A stretch of 64,000 nt of DNA from Symbiodinium microadriaticum (Eukaryota > Sar > Dinophyceae > Suessiales > Symbiodiniaceae): contig LSRX01001157.1 in NCBI GenBank assembly GCA_001939145.1, positions 78,984-142,983 of the forward strand. The letters are read 5' to 3'. How positions within the stretch are numbered: position 1 is the stretch's first letter; the number at the start of each line of letters is the position of its first letter. This document shows, piece after piece, positions 18,520 through 30,059 of this stretch. The notes below the pieces were generated by a model. The model searched no databases. It was not told the DNA's origin and was given only the letters and a program-made list of their open reading frames with translations. Made by a program: the position numbers and the translations under genes.

Positions 18520-20200
18520 CGCCTTCCCCGAAGGCCGCGGCGCCACGCGCCTCCCCGATACGGCCCGTGACATCACGTGACACGGCGCGCGTCCCGCAAA
18601 TGCTTGCGAACGCTTCGTGAACGCTTCGTGAGCTCAAACGCGGCTTCTTGTCAACTCCCGGACCCCTGGACCCCCACCTTTAAAGCGAGAACCCTTCTGC
18701 TACGCATTCGGGACAAAGTAAAAATCCCTCGCTATGCCAGAACAGCTGCGGTTGCTGCATGGGACTTACGACAGGGACGACTAAGAACCCTCAAATCTTG
18801 GGCCGTCGGGTTGCTCGTTGCTCGGGTTGGTCGGGACAGTCGGCTGGGGCAATTGGCCCCGAGCCGTTTCTTCGGTTCCCGATTTGCCCCTCACCCTCCT
18901 GCACCATAAGGTGTTCGACCTTGGTTTGCATGGTGCTGGGCTTCGGTCTCTTCAAGCGGTTCATGAATAAGTGCGGCAGAGTCTTGGACAGCATTTGCTT
19001 ACTTCATGCGTCAGCTTAGTTTGGCTGAACAAGGCGAACAGCACATGCATGCAGACGGTCGGGGAAGACTGCTGTTGGGATTTCATGTCTTCAGCTGTCC
19101 GAGCTATGACAGTCCTGCTGCTGATGACGGACAGGTCCGAACAAGATGGGTGCGCGAAAAGCTGACTGCATTCAGGATTTGCAGGACATTTGCAGGGTTC
19201 GCGTGTCGTCGCAGGGTAGACACCGTTTGTTGAGGGACGTGGGTTTAATTTTGTCCAGATGTGCTACTGTGCTACGGCGGCAGCAGTCGTGTAGCACAAC
19301 CATCATTAACTGTGCAGGCACCGTGCGTGCCTGCCTTTTCTAGGGCCCATCGGGGCCCTAGAAGTACGGGTCGCGCCAAGCCATTTTTCAGGCCCAAACA
19401 CTAAGTGGGCAAGTCCAGCCTCAACCTTGAACAGCATAAGTTGTGGTCCTTGGCAGGACATTGACGTCAGTGAGGCGACACAGGATGAGGACGAAAATGC
19501 AGATCCACCAGTCGAATTTGCTGTAGACCATGGCCGAGGTGGACATGGTGTTGAGGAGCCTCATTGGCACATAAGGGTTTTAGGGCAGATCCACGAGCGG
19601 CACCACAGCATATCATTGACAAAATGAGCTGATGTCCATGGGTCCAGAAGCCTCATGGGGGCCCCAGGGAATCCCCTTCCAAGGACCAGCAAAGCTACCC
19701 CTCGCAACACCATGACGCGTCAGCCTCAGCCGTGCATCCCATGTTATCTTTTCCAACCCTTCAATGCTGCATATCTTATCGTTTCTCGGCGGGGTTGACG
19801 TTCAAGATTAAAGACGTAGTCTACCCAACTAGGAAGAGACTAAATCAGTGCTGTACTGTTTCAACTGTTTCTGTGTTCCAAGTACCAAGTCAGTGCTCAG
19901 TATAAGAATTCACCAAAGTATAAACGCAGTTTGAGCAAAAAAAAGGCTTACAGGGAGCCAGCCTGCAATGGGATGACTCAGAAAAATTGATGGATGCAGT
20001 AGGTACTCAGGAGACTCCTCAAGAGAGGCGGGAGTGCCCGATTTAGGCTTAGAGTCCGGGGAATCGGTGTATGTGAGAAGGCGATGGGCTTTGGCAAAGT
20101 TGGCTCTTTGAAGAACAATAGCAGCAACATATTATGCTGCCGCTGAAGAACGCAGTCTTGCAACTCAGTGTAGGCTGTTTTGGCTGCAATGAAAGCTGCG
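18520..20200. other. No recognised gene; small inverted repeat
   Basis: No convincing coding sequence. A perfect 10-bp inverted repeat (TCTAGGGCCC, loop ATCG, GGGCCCTAGA) lies at 19339-19362. A short acidic frame near 19427-19627 has no recognisable motif. Confidence 0.4.
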
Positions 20201-20462
20201 TTACGATTGCGAATTTGCAGCATGCTTGGTAGCAAGCGCAGTGCAGCGATAGAGAACGTTGCGCTCGGGACCTTCGAGCATTTCAAGCGCTGCATCCAAG
20301 GCGGAGCCTGGTGCTGCAAAGACTAAGCAGACCGGAGAAGTGGCAGAGGACGGAAAGCGTGTAAAAGATGTTTGCTGGCCTATCACCTCTGCAAATTTAG
20401 AGACAATTGGAGGTCATCCTAGCTCACTGCCGGATGTTTGACACATACGTTTCGGGCATCAC

Positions 20463-22154
20463 ATGTTTGTTAAATTCGGTTGGCCTGGTGCCGGCTTGCA
20501 TTGCTCGTGCTGGAAGGCGGAGAAGAAGTTGCAGGATGCAATGGCAACCGGGGACCTTGCGGATCTGAAGGCAGCCATTGCTGCGGCCAAGACAGTGGGT
20601 GTCCAGCACGAGCTGCGGGAGAGAGCGCTCGATGTCCAGGCGACATTTCTAGAAGCCACGGCTGACATTCCCGGATTCATTCCGAGCCCAAGCTATGGCA
20701 GTCTGATTGACACGTCTCGCCCAACGCCAATCGGGGTCCAAATATGCCAAGCCTGCGAGAAGATCTACGGCTTCTTACAGGAGCCTGAAAGGTCCAACGG
20801 AGATGACGTGTTAGAAGACTTGTGCCGCACGGCCAAGCTGGAAGGAGCATCACCGGGTCTGAAGAGCAGCATCTTCGGCCTCATGCGACCCGAGGATATC
20901 AAGAGCTTCTTGCTAGCGCCGGATCACCAGTTCTGGCAGCAGATCAAACAGAACACAGAGCAGTTCATCAAGCTGCTGAAGGCTCCAGGAGCTGCCGTGC
21001 CCTATTCAGTCGAGGAGATGACACCAGAGGCAAAGAACGCAAAGGTGCGAAGGATTCGGCCAGTTGTGATGGATCAATCCATCAGGGAACCAGCCACCAA
21101 TACCCCATTCGGCCACACAGGCTACCAAAAATACCTGACCCTGCAAATTGTCAAGGGCATGGGATTCAAGGACATAGCCATCAGTGGCCAGTACTATGGT
21201 GCTTCCTACACACCGGAAACACAAGTCCTCGAGTGGATGAAGGTCAAAGGAGAACCGATGGATGGCATGATCGTTATGTTCGCACCAGGCAAGGGTGATC
21301 GAGAGGCTGGAATCAAGGCTATCAAAGACTTCGGCATCCCCAATGCCTTCCTCGACCTGACCATGAAAGCCAGTGTGCGCTTCATGCAGTCTGACTTCGT
21401 ATCCTCAGTGCTGGAGACTGTGGAGATCTTGGATGAGATCTTCACTCGTATGGGCTTCGAGCGAAACCCTTGGCGCAGTGAGGAGAAGGTCAACTTCGAG
21501 CCAGGCAAAGGCGAGATCAGTGTGAACCTGGTTGACCTGATGGAGTTTCTCGACCTGAAGCCTGACGGTACCATGGATGACAAGAAAAAGTCAGAGGCAG
21601 AGGACGCTTTCCGTACCTGGAAGAAATCAGATGCCTTCAGGCGTCGAGTTGTGGGAATTCTGACAGAAGAAGGGCGAGGAGTGGCCAACTACAAGGACTA
21701 TGGTGTCTTGTCCAGGTGGCTGCGGAGACACTTCCCACGAGATGAGGAATATCGAATATTAGTCCATGCCCATGGTGGTGATGGAAATACCCAGGACGCT
21801 GCTAGCGTCGAGGCGGCACTGGAAGGAGCAAATGGGGTGTGGGCGGCAGTCATTCCACAAGCTGCTCAGTCTGGCCACAACTCCAGCATGGTCTTCCTTG
21901 ATAACATGGTACAGATGGGCAACGGGCATGTTTTGGCAGACTTCTGGCTCCATCAGGGCGCTCAATGTGCCCGTCACATCTACTACCTGAACTTCAACAC
22001 CTATACCATCCCGGACGATTGCCCCATCTGGGGAGCTAGAGTTGATCAGCTGCTGCACACGGCTTTCAGCACGGTTTCAGGAGAGGAGTGGCGGCAGAGA
22101 CGCTGCAAATATTATGATATTTGGGGAGATGATGCCACTCGATTTGGAATTTAG
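20463..22154 (+). CDS. DRE-TIM metallolyase-like protein
   Basis: 563 aa from the ATG at 20463; the true start may lie upstream, because the first 15 residues look unrelated and AG/GCGGAGAAG near 20517 could be a splice acceptor. Residues about 20-65 form Ala/Lys/Glu-rich helices (LKAAIAAAKTVGVQHELRER). From about residue 200 it resembles the HMG-CoA lyase/isopropylmalate synthase fold. VVMDQSIREP replaces the usual DTTLRDG, VHAHGGDGNTQDAASVEAAL replaces HCHNDLGxxxANSLAA, and IPQAAQSGHNSSMVF replaces the GxGERAGN strand. The D/R/E and HxH positions that bind the metal are present. Family members catalyse Claisen-type condensation or retro-aldol cleavage. The substrate is unknown and the sequence is divergent. 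Confidence 0.55.
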   Translation: MFVKFGWPGAGLHCSCWKAEKKLQDAMATGDLADLKAAIAAAKTVGVQHELRERALDVQATFLEATADIPGFIPSPSYGSLIDTSRPTPIGVQICQACEKIYGFLQEPERSNGDDVLEDLCRTAKLEGASPGLKSSIFGLMRPEDIKSFLLAPDHQFWQQIKQNTEQFIKLLKAPGAAVPYSVEEMTPEAKNAKVRRIRPVVMDQSIREPATNTPFGHTGYQKYLTLQIVKGMGFKDIAISGQYYGASYTPETQVLEWMKVKGEPMDGMIVMFAPGKGDREAGIKAIKDFGIPNAFLDLTMKASVRFMQSDFVSSVLETVEILDEIFTRMGFERNPWRSEEKVNFEPGKGEISVNLVDLMEFLDLKPDGTMDDKKKSEAEDAFRTWKKSDAFRRRVVGILTEEGRGVANYKDYGVLSRWLRRHFPRDEEYRILVHAHGGDGNTQDAASVEAALEGANGVWAAVIPQAAQSGHNSSMVFLDNMVQMGNGHVLADFWLHQGAQCARHIYYLNFNTYTIPDDCPIWGARVDQLLHTAFSTVSGEEWRQRRCKYYDIWGDDATRFGI

Positions 22155-22249
22155 AAGCATTTCGAGCGCAGTTCTGTCTCAATGCCCCTTTTCGCGAATC
22201 ACACGCATGATCAACAACTGTTTGTCTATTCCCCTTCGATTTCTTTTGT

Positions 22250-22845
22250 TTGTTGATCTATATGTTGAACACTTTCAACTCCCACGGCACTTCACTGCTT
22301 GATGAGTTTGGTCGCAAGGAAAGAGCTCGGATTGGTCGAATGACCAAAGCCACAGATTTGCAACGCAAAGTGGCGATGTGCCGGAGCCTAGCCCGTGGAG
22401 GAAACTACCGCATCTCTCCACTCGTGTCTGATGTTGAGACATGGCGGAAGCGCATTGTTGAGCTCGGGGTGGCTCGGCCGCGTTCGTTTGACCATGTGGG
22501 TTGGAAAGATGATCCGTTGTGTTTTTCGTCATTATAAGGTGATGTGCACCGACATGGTTGCATGAATTCGGGTGCGATTTGGTTTGTTTGGACCTTTGCC
22601 AATGGCCCAAAACTTGCCTTCGCCAATGTGAAGCTGAGGCAGCCGTGGTTGGAGTTAGGGGACGAGCAGGGGATCACGTGAAAGAAGTTCGAGACCTTGG
22701 CTTCGCCCTAATGAACGCGGGCATTAGAGCAAACATGAACGAGCAAGCCACCCTAAAACAGCTCTGGGACATCGCAGCACGCAACAAGACAGAGAAGATC
22801 AGGCCAGTTTGGCAAATGTTCCATGAGGTTTCTGACTTTTTGTAA
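22250..22845 (+). CDS. Unrecognised basic fragments downstream of the metallolyase
   Basis: Two frames look protein-like: one near 22320-22480 (RIGRMTKATDLQRKVAMCRS, then DVETWRKRIVELGVARP) and one at 22618-22845 (HVKEVRDLGFALMNAGIRAN, then ATLKQLWDIAARN). They could be exons of the upstream gene or of a second gene. No family is recognised. The second ends in a stop at 22843-22845. Confidence 0.3.
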
Positions 22846-22849
22846 GCAC

Positions 22850-23463
22850 AAAATCACCGCTTTCTCCAAATGCCCTTTCCTAGTTCTTGCTGCCAGGTGT
22901 GACCAGGTTGCTGGATACTTGAAAGCTCAACAGCACCAAGGGGAGAAGGAGTAGGGCCTGAGCATGGAGTTGTTTCAGCGCCAGTGCTGAGGAGAGCCAC
23001 GGGCCTCCCAGTGTGCGATTCGGTTTTGCAGAATTTTGCCAAAGGCAAATCATGTCAAAAGGATGAACAAGGCTTTTGCAGATCTCCGACGGGTTCTTGA
23101 CACAAGTTTAGTGCAGTCACAGGTTTGCCAAGGGCGTGTGGGTCAGCTTTGATGTAGAAGCTGTTGAATCGTGGGGATGGGAGGAAGGATATACTATAAT
23201 AGTTATACTACAATCTATAATAACATACTACAATATACTATGATATACTAGAATATACGAAAACATACTACAATATACTGTGAAATAGTATAAGTAGAGT
23301 GGAATATACCACGGTTCCGGAGCTGCAGCCACTCTGCTGAAAAGTCGAGGCATTCCAGACCCCCGGCAGCAGCGGCAGATTCCGTGTACAGCCTAGAGTG
23401 AAACCTTTGTCATGCCCTGTATCACTCCAAGTATAAATCCTCGTATGCTATTGAAAATCTCGG
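22850..23463. other. Non-coding region with AT-rich minisatellite
   Basis: No gene seen. 23187-23310 contains diverged repeats of an ACTACAATAT-like unit (TACTATAATA, TACTACAATA, TACTATGATA), sharply AT-rich against its surroundings. Confidence 0.6.
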
Positions 23464-24348
23464 ATCGTGCCGGGCACCGGAGGTGGCAGTAGTTGATGTG
23501 AGAAGGGGAGTGCTTATGCCATTAACCATCACAGTCCCAAACGATGAATGCGGCTTTGCAGATATCCGACGCGTTCTTCAAACAATGCTTCTGCATACAA
23601 GTTTTTCTTGAATGAACGATAGAACATGTGCCAGAGGCTTGCTCGCCAGCTTGATGCATAAGCTGTTGAACCTTGGTGGCGAGCGGCAGCGCGTACCATC
23701 AAGATACACCCTCGCTTTATATCAGGCGGAACACTTTCAGCAATTGTTGTCGAATAATTAGTCTGTATAAACACTAGGAAGCTTCGCGCCTTCCGGAAGA
23801 TGCTTTGGATCCCCATATACCGGCCCTCCAGAAGCATTTCCTGAACACCAGGACATCTCATAGTTGGCAGATGTTGGCAGATTCAAGGCGTAGATTCAAC
23901 TACGAACTGCTTGATAAGGATCCAGATAAGGTAGCGGCTGCAACCTGACAAAAGCTTGAGCCCCGGAATTTTGATTCCGTTTCTCGCTTCGGGAGGGAGG
24001 AGGGGAGGGAAAGGCCGGGTATGGATGGTATTCAGGGTCTCAGGCCGCGTCCAAGGACTTGGGTCTTCCTGAATGAACTCGCGACCCTAAGCAGGGGCAA
24101 GCTTTCCATGGCACGTTATGGGATGGAACAAGAATGGTCTGCATGTTGGCATCATTGAAACTAGCTCTGATGTGCTTTCACGCTGTTCTGTCTGGGTTGC
24201 TGCACTCTCCTTCTCACTCGGAGAGTCCTAAGACACAGTCTTGAGGCAAACACTCGCTGATTGAGTTTGCAAGATCATGCTGCATTCTTGCAACCTCAAA
24301 TGGCGACTCTAGCAGCCCCCTCGGGGATTTTTCGGTCCTGTATCATCA

Positions 24349-24765
24349 ATGAGTGCAGTGCATAAAGCACTGGTCATGACCACACTTGCAAAGAGGATCT
24401 GCCAGCAGAGAGATGGAGCCCAGACTTGTCTTTATGAAAGGCAGCACATAAATCCGAGAGATCCAATTTGCAAGCTACCGCAAGTTGTGAACTCTTTCAT
24501 ACCACAGAAGCCTTTTAAGCGCAAGGGAGTGGAAATCAAGAGCCACGTCCTGAGAAGCAGAGTGTCATGGCATTTTTGGGCATGGCCGCTCATAATTGTC
24601 TCAAAGCTGTCCGGTAGTCTGCGCCGGGCACCGGAGGTGGCAGTAGTTGAGGTGAGAAGGGGAGTGCTCTTGCCATTAACCATCAAAGTCCCAAAGGAGG
24701 AACGCTGCTTTGCTGATATCCGACGCGTTCTTCAAAGAAGGCTTCTGCATACAAGTTTTTCTTGA
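24349..24765 (+). pseudogene. Plus-strand frame shared by the 1.4-kb repeat units
   Basis: The frame ends RRAPEVAVVEVRRGVLLPLT, then FADIRRVLQRRLLHTSFS and a stop. Two other units keep the same terminal frame and stop (near 23469-23610 and 26087-26223). Conservation of frame and stop across diverged copies hints at coding history. However, the opposite strand is also open here, so the strand is uncertain. No family is recognised. Confidence 0.25.
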
Positions 24766-25261
24766 ATAAAAGATAGAACATGTGCAAGAGACTCGCTCGC
24801 CAGCTTGATGCACAACCTGTTGAGTCTTTGGGGGCGGGGAAGGAGGGTAAGGATGGGTTCCAGGAGCTGTAGCTCCACTGAAGAGGCAGGGCCGTAAGGC
24901 CGTAAGGTTTAGGGATTAGGGATGGATTAGGGATAGGAGTTTGTGCTTTTAGGGTGTAGGGCTTAGTGTGGGGATTAGGGCTCTTGGGTTTTAGGGATTT
25001 GGATCAGGATCTGGGCTTGCAGGGTTTGGGACTTTGGGATTTGAAGGTTTTCAGACCTCCAGAATCAACAACAAAAAACCCTTGTCACTCCCTGTGTCAC
25101 TCCAGGGAGGAATCTTCGTATACCATTTGGGATCTTGGATCTTACCGGGTGAGTCCTGGGGACCAGATGATCTGGCTTCCAGGCTCCCGGTCGTGCAGAG
25201 AGGTCCACAGCAGAACAAGGTATTTGCGCCAATTCCAGGGATGTCTAGGAAATGCTCAGGA

Positions 25262-25530
25262 TCCTGAAGCTGCCAATAGCACCAGAGGAAGCGGCATCTC
25301 CAGAAACGTGGTAAATGTATGTAAGTGTCGTACCATCAAGATACACCCCCGCTCCCATATCAGGCGGAACACTTGCAGCAATTGTTGTCGAGTAGTCTGT
25401 ATAAACACTAGGAAGCTTCGCACCCTCCAGAAGATGCTCAGGATCCCATTACAATTGCCCATAGACCGGCCCTCCAGAAGCATTTCCCGAACAACAGGAC
25501 GTCTCATAGTTGGCATTTTGAAGTTGTAGA
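25262..25530 (-). pseudogene. Repeat-borne coding-like frame (best preserved copy)
   Basis: On the minus strand this unit encodes AKLPSVYTDYSTTIAASVPP, then DMGAGVYLDGTTLTYIYHVS and GDAASSGAIGSFRILSIS before a stop. The same frame is kept at about 26645-26920 with conservative changes (AAGVPPDIGAGVYLDG, GVIGSFRI). In the copy at 23690-23870 it is broken by TAA after VYTD. The two later copies share a 12-bp insertion with an in-frame TAA (near 25455 and 26865) that the first copy lacks. Strand-rich, Gly/Ser/Thr-rich composition suggests an extracellular beta domain. No family is recognised. Probably exon relics carried by the repeat. Confidence 0.35.
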
Positions 25531-27430
25531 CTAAACTACGATGAGCTCGTAAGCAGGGGCAAGCTTTCCATGGCACGTGATGGGATGGAACAAGCATATG
25601 ATCTGCATGTTGGGATCATTGAAACCAGGTCTCATGTGCTTTCACGCTGTTCTGTCGGGCTTGCGGCATTCTCCTTCTCATTCGGAGCGTCCTAAGACAC
25701 AGTCTTGAGGCAACCGCTCCCTTTTGAGTTTGCAACGTGATGCGTTGTTGCAACCTCAAAGGGCGACTCGAACAGCCCCTCGGGGATTTGATTTTTTGGT
25801 CCTGTATCAGTTACGAGTGCATGAAGCACTGGTCGTGACCGCACTTGCAAAGAGGATCTGGCAGCAGAGAGATGGAGCGCAGACTTGTCTTTATGAAAGG
25901 CAGCGTGCAAACTGAGAGATCCAATTTGCAAGCCACAAGATTTGCAAATTTTCCGTGCCACAGAAACCCTTTGAGACGAAAAGCGTAAGAGAGTGGAAAT
26001 CAAGAGCCGCGGCCTGAGAAGCAGAGTGTCATGTCATTTTTGGGCATGGCCGCTCAGAATTGTCTCAAAGCTGTCTGGTAGTCTGCGCCGGGCACCGGAG
26101 GTGGCAGTAGTTGATGTGAGAAGGGGAGCGCTGTTGCCATTAGCCATTTTAAAGGGTGAACGCGGCTTTGCAGCTATCCGACGCGTTGTTCACAGAAGGC
26201 TTCTGCATACAAGCTTTTCTTGAATAAAAGATAGAACATGTGGCAGAGACACGATCGCCAGCTCTATGCATAACCCGTTGAGTCTTTGGGGGCGGGGAAG
26301 GAGGGTAAGGATGGTTCTAGGAGCTGTAGCTCCACTGAAGAGGCATGGCGGTAAGGCCGTAAGGTTTATAGGGATTAGGGAGAAGGGTTTGTGCTTTTAG
26401 AGTGTAGGGATTATAGAGTAGGGATTGGAGTGGATTAGGGTTTAGGGCTCCAGGGTTTTAGGGATTCGGCATTGGGATCTGGGCTTGCAGGGTTTGTGAC
26501 TTTCGGATTTGAAGGTTTTCAGACCTCCAGAATCATCAACAGAAAACCTGTGTCGCTCCCTGTATCACTCCAAGGAGGAATCTTCGTATGCCATTGGGAT
26601 CTTGGATCTTACAGGTCTTGACAAGGTGTTTGCGCCAATTCCAGGGATGTCTAGGAAATGCTCAGGATCCTGAAGCTGCCAATAACACCAGAGGAAGCGG
26701 CATCTCCAGAAACGTGGTAAATGTATGTAAGTGTCGTACCATCAAGATACACCCCCGCTCCAATATCAGGCGGAACACCTGCAGCAATTGTTGTCGAGTA
26801 GTCTGTATAAACACCAGGAGGCTTCGCACCCTCCAGGAGATGCTTAGGATCCCATTACAATTGCCCATAGACCGGCCCTCCAGAAGCATTTCCCGAACAA
26901 CAGGACGTCTCATAGTTGGCAGGTTGAAGTTGTAGACTAGACGACTACGAATTAATGAACTCGTAAGCACGGGCAAGCTTTCCATGGCACGAAATGGGAT
27001 GGAACAAGTATGTTCTGCATGTTGGGATCATTGAAACCAGGTCGAATGTGCTTTCACGCTGTTCTGTCGGGCTTGCTGCACTCTCCTTCTCCTTCGGAGC
27101 GTCTCAAGACAAAGTCTTGAGGCAAAAGCTCGCTTTTTGCAGAGGTAGGGAACACATTGCATGCGACGTTGGAGTTTGCAAGATCATGCTGCATTCTTGC
27201 AACTCAAAGGGCTACTGAAGTAACCTTCGCGGGGATTCTGCGGTCCTGTATGATCGGTTGCCATGCAGAACTGCATGAAGCACTGGTCGTGATCGCAGGT
27301 CCTGATGCACAGGCACTTGCAAAGAGGATCCGCCAGGAAAGATTTAGTGCCCAGACTTGTCGTTATGAATGCAAGCACGAAGACCACGAGATCCAATTTG
27401 CTAGCTACCGCATGCTTGGCAAATTTTCGT

Positions 27431-30059
27431 AGCACGGCCGCGAACCTTTTGACGAAACGCGCAAGAGAATGAAAATCAAGAGCTATAGCAGCAGTCATTG
27501 CTATCCTAAGGTGATCTTTGGAGCGGGGTTGTGAGTGGATGCTTGATGGACTTTGCGCAAGCCCATGGCCCATGAAGATCCAACGCACCATGTTAGTGCC
27601 GATGGTTGTTTCAACTGTTTGTGTGTTTCGCTTTGTGACAGCATGGTAATTGTCGGGCTGAATCCATGGACTATTCACAGACCCTTCGGAATCAAGTTCC
27701 AGTTGTTGGTTGGTAGGACTAGGGCGGACGTATGTCTAGTTGAGATGAGCACTTGTCGGATTATTTGAAACGATGCCTTTTCGCTTCATGGTTGGCGATG
27801 GTCCACTGTGGCTCCAAATGGTCAAGGCCGTGCTTGCACGCAGGCCAGTTCACTTTAGGGCCGGGGGCTCAAAAGGACCGGCTGTGGAGTTCACTTCCTA
27901 TCAAATACTGAATTTGAGCCGAGCACTGAGTTGGGATACAGCATGTGCTTGAAGCGCGCGCTGCAACACGGCATGTGTGGAGGAGTGTGTTCATATTCTA
28001 AGCATCTAGTGTTCGTATTCTGAGCAGACAGAGTTTCCTCCGTTGGCTCAGCCAGCAGGGCCTGTTCGATTTGTTCGGTTGAGCTGTACATTCAATCTTT
28101 ACCACGGGCAACTTGTCTCCAACTTGATTTGCATTTGTCAGGCTTGACTGGCGGGATCACAGGCTGGACGGCGGCACCTAGCAATCTCCGCACCGCTGCA
28201 AACGCTTGGAACAGAGGCAAGTGCGTTGACCATGGAACGGGGTAGGTTGTTGAATGTCACTTCTGGACGGGTCTTGGCTGCCGCCTGCCTCTGAGCGAGC
28301 CTGTGTTGCCACCTTTGTACCGCCAGCTCGCTTGACACCTTCGTGATGTCGACAAGCCACGAAGCACATTGTGAGCTTGCGGGCCGTACTTCTTGCTTGT
28401 GGTGTTAAACTTAAAGTTGCCAGATTTGGAGTAATTCCCACAAAGACGAAAGTGCAACGCGTTAGCGAAGCTTTGCTTTGATGGTTTCCTGAGCATCGGT
28501 TCAGGCTCCTGACCATTCTGCCCTTTCCTAGCCTTGCCGTAAAGGGTAGGCCCGCTGTAGCGTGCCGATCGTAAGCGTTCGGTCCTTTGCAGGGCGTCAT
28601 GCGGCCTCCTAGGGCAGCGGCCGAGCGTGTTGACTGTCAGCTGCCTAACTCACGTTTGTCACGCATGTCCATGCAATTTTGCGTCAACTTGCAAGCCACT
28701 GAAGGTAAGCGTTCGCCGATTCACGAAACGACTGCCCAAGCTGACATGCAGCAGGAACGTTTCGCATGTCATGATGCGCTTTGGTCGAGGTGGTCATTTC
28801 TGAAAAGAAACAGAGAGGCGCTGCAATTGAAATATCGTTCGAAGGAGAGACACTTTCCTTCAGAGCTCGCACAGGCACTCCCGGTTGCACCCATGTGTTC
28901 TGGGTGCAACCGGAGGGTGATGGAAGATATGATTCCTGAGTGCGTGTCCTGGGCTTGTGCGTATGTCTAGGCCTGCTGCCTGCATTGCCAGGAGTTGTCC
29001 AACCCTATAGCTCCTTGCAAGTTCAATGGTGTAGTTGTCAGTTGGGTTGTCGTGTGCAGAAGGGAGGTAGACCTCTACTCGTGTCTCTTCACCCATCGCG
29101 CACCCTGTGGCAGAGCCACTGCTATTCCTTTGGGGCTGGTCCCCATGGTTCCCCGGCTCGGAGAGTCTGGAAGGAAAAGATAGAGAGATATCTCTTGGGG
29201 TAACACGTCAATAGCCATTGGCGAAGTGAATTCGTCGGACGGCTTCTTGTTAGCTCGCAGCCTTAGTCGGCAGGGGGCACTTGGTCTGCACGACAAGCGC
29301 AGTGCGTGTTCTCCTACTCGGTGTCTCTTTTGTCACGCTGAGCTACAGCTTGCGGAGGCCTGAGGCCTCAGATTGAGGAGTTTGTGACGTGTTGGTCGAC
29401 CTTTGCGTCTGCCGTGACACGACACCCTTTGTGTTTCCGCATCGCAAGGCCGTAGAGGGCATTGAAGCAGGAGCTTTGACTTGCTTTTGCTGATGGCCAG
29501 TGCTTGTACAGTTTCTGTGTGGCCTTGGCCTTCTGCACGGGTGCCTGCCGTCGTGAGGTCCGTTGATGGTCTCATTCAAGCTTTCTTGCAAGTCAACGAA
29601 TCCACGTAGACAGCCCAAGCCCGCGTGTCTACGCATTTGCATTGGGCGTAGCGGGCCGTAGCCTCCACTCCACACGTCGACGTGCAGGTTGCATGGGGCC
29701 TTCCTTGGGGCACAAGGTTTTTGCATTTCGGGATCACGGCTAAACAGGGGGATCGCAGGGTTTTCTTGCGAGTGCACAGGGAAGCCGTGGCCCGCTCGCC
29801 TGTGCGCACGAACTGGTTTCAAGAAGCTGTTCTTGAAAAGAGCAAGTTTACGACTCCTGAAGCTGATACCACAGTCCCTGACCAAGATTGCCATGCATAG
29901 ATATAACGCTCGGCTCAGGGAGACCTCGTTCAACATGGGCGTGCTGCGGCTTGCAACTTCCCATGATGTCGGTGAGATGCCGAGCCTCAGGGCGGTCGGC
30001 CGGCAAAAGCAAAGCAGAATAATGGCAGAATTGGAGGAAGCTTGTTCCATTGCCAACTT
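27431..30059. other. No recognised gene; perfect 13-bp hairpin
   Basis: Open frames exist on both strands (for example 28178-28600 minus, 29343-30056 minus, 29689-30063 plus) without known motifs. A perfect inverted repeat, CCGGTTGCACCCA and TGGGTGCAACCGG with a 7-nt loop, lies at 28881-28913. Confidence 0.4.

Larger units (their letters stand above)
23464..27430. repeat. Diverged tandem array, about 1.4-1.46 kb period
   Basis: Long blocks recur in the same order and orientation. GCCGGGCACCGGAGGTGGCAG occurs at 23469, 24623 and 26087. The block starting CCATGGCACG at 24106, 25568 and 26982 recurs with spacings of 1462 and 1414. A block ending CATAGTTGGCAG near 23870, 25515 and 26920 recurs too. 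The first interval is shorter, so the first unit carries a deletion. Units differ by many substitutions and indels. GC-rich tracts of TTAGGG-like sequence (24900-25040 and 26360-26500) sit inside the units. Confidence 0.8.
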
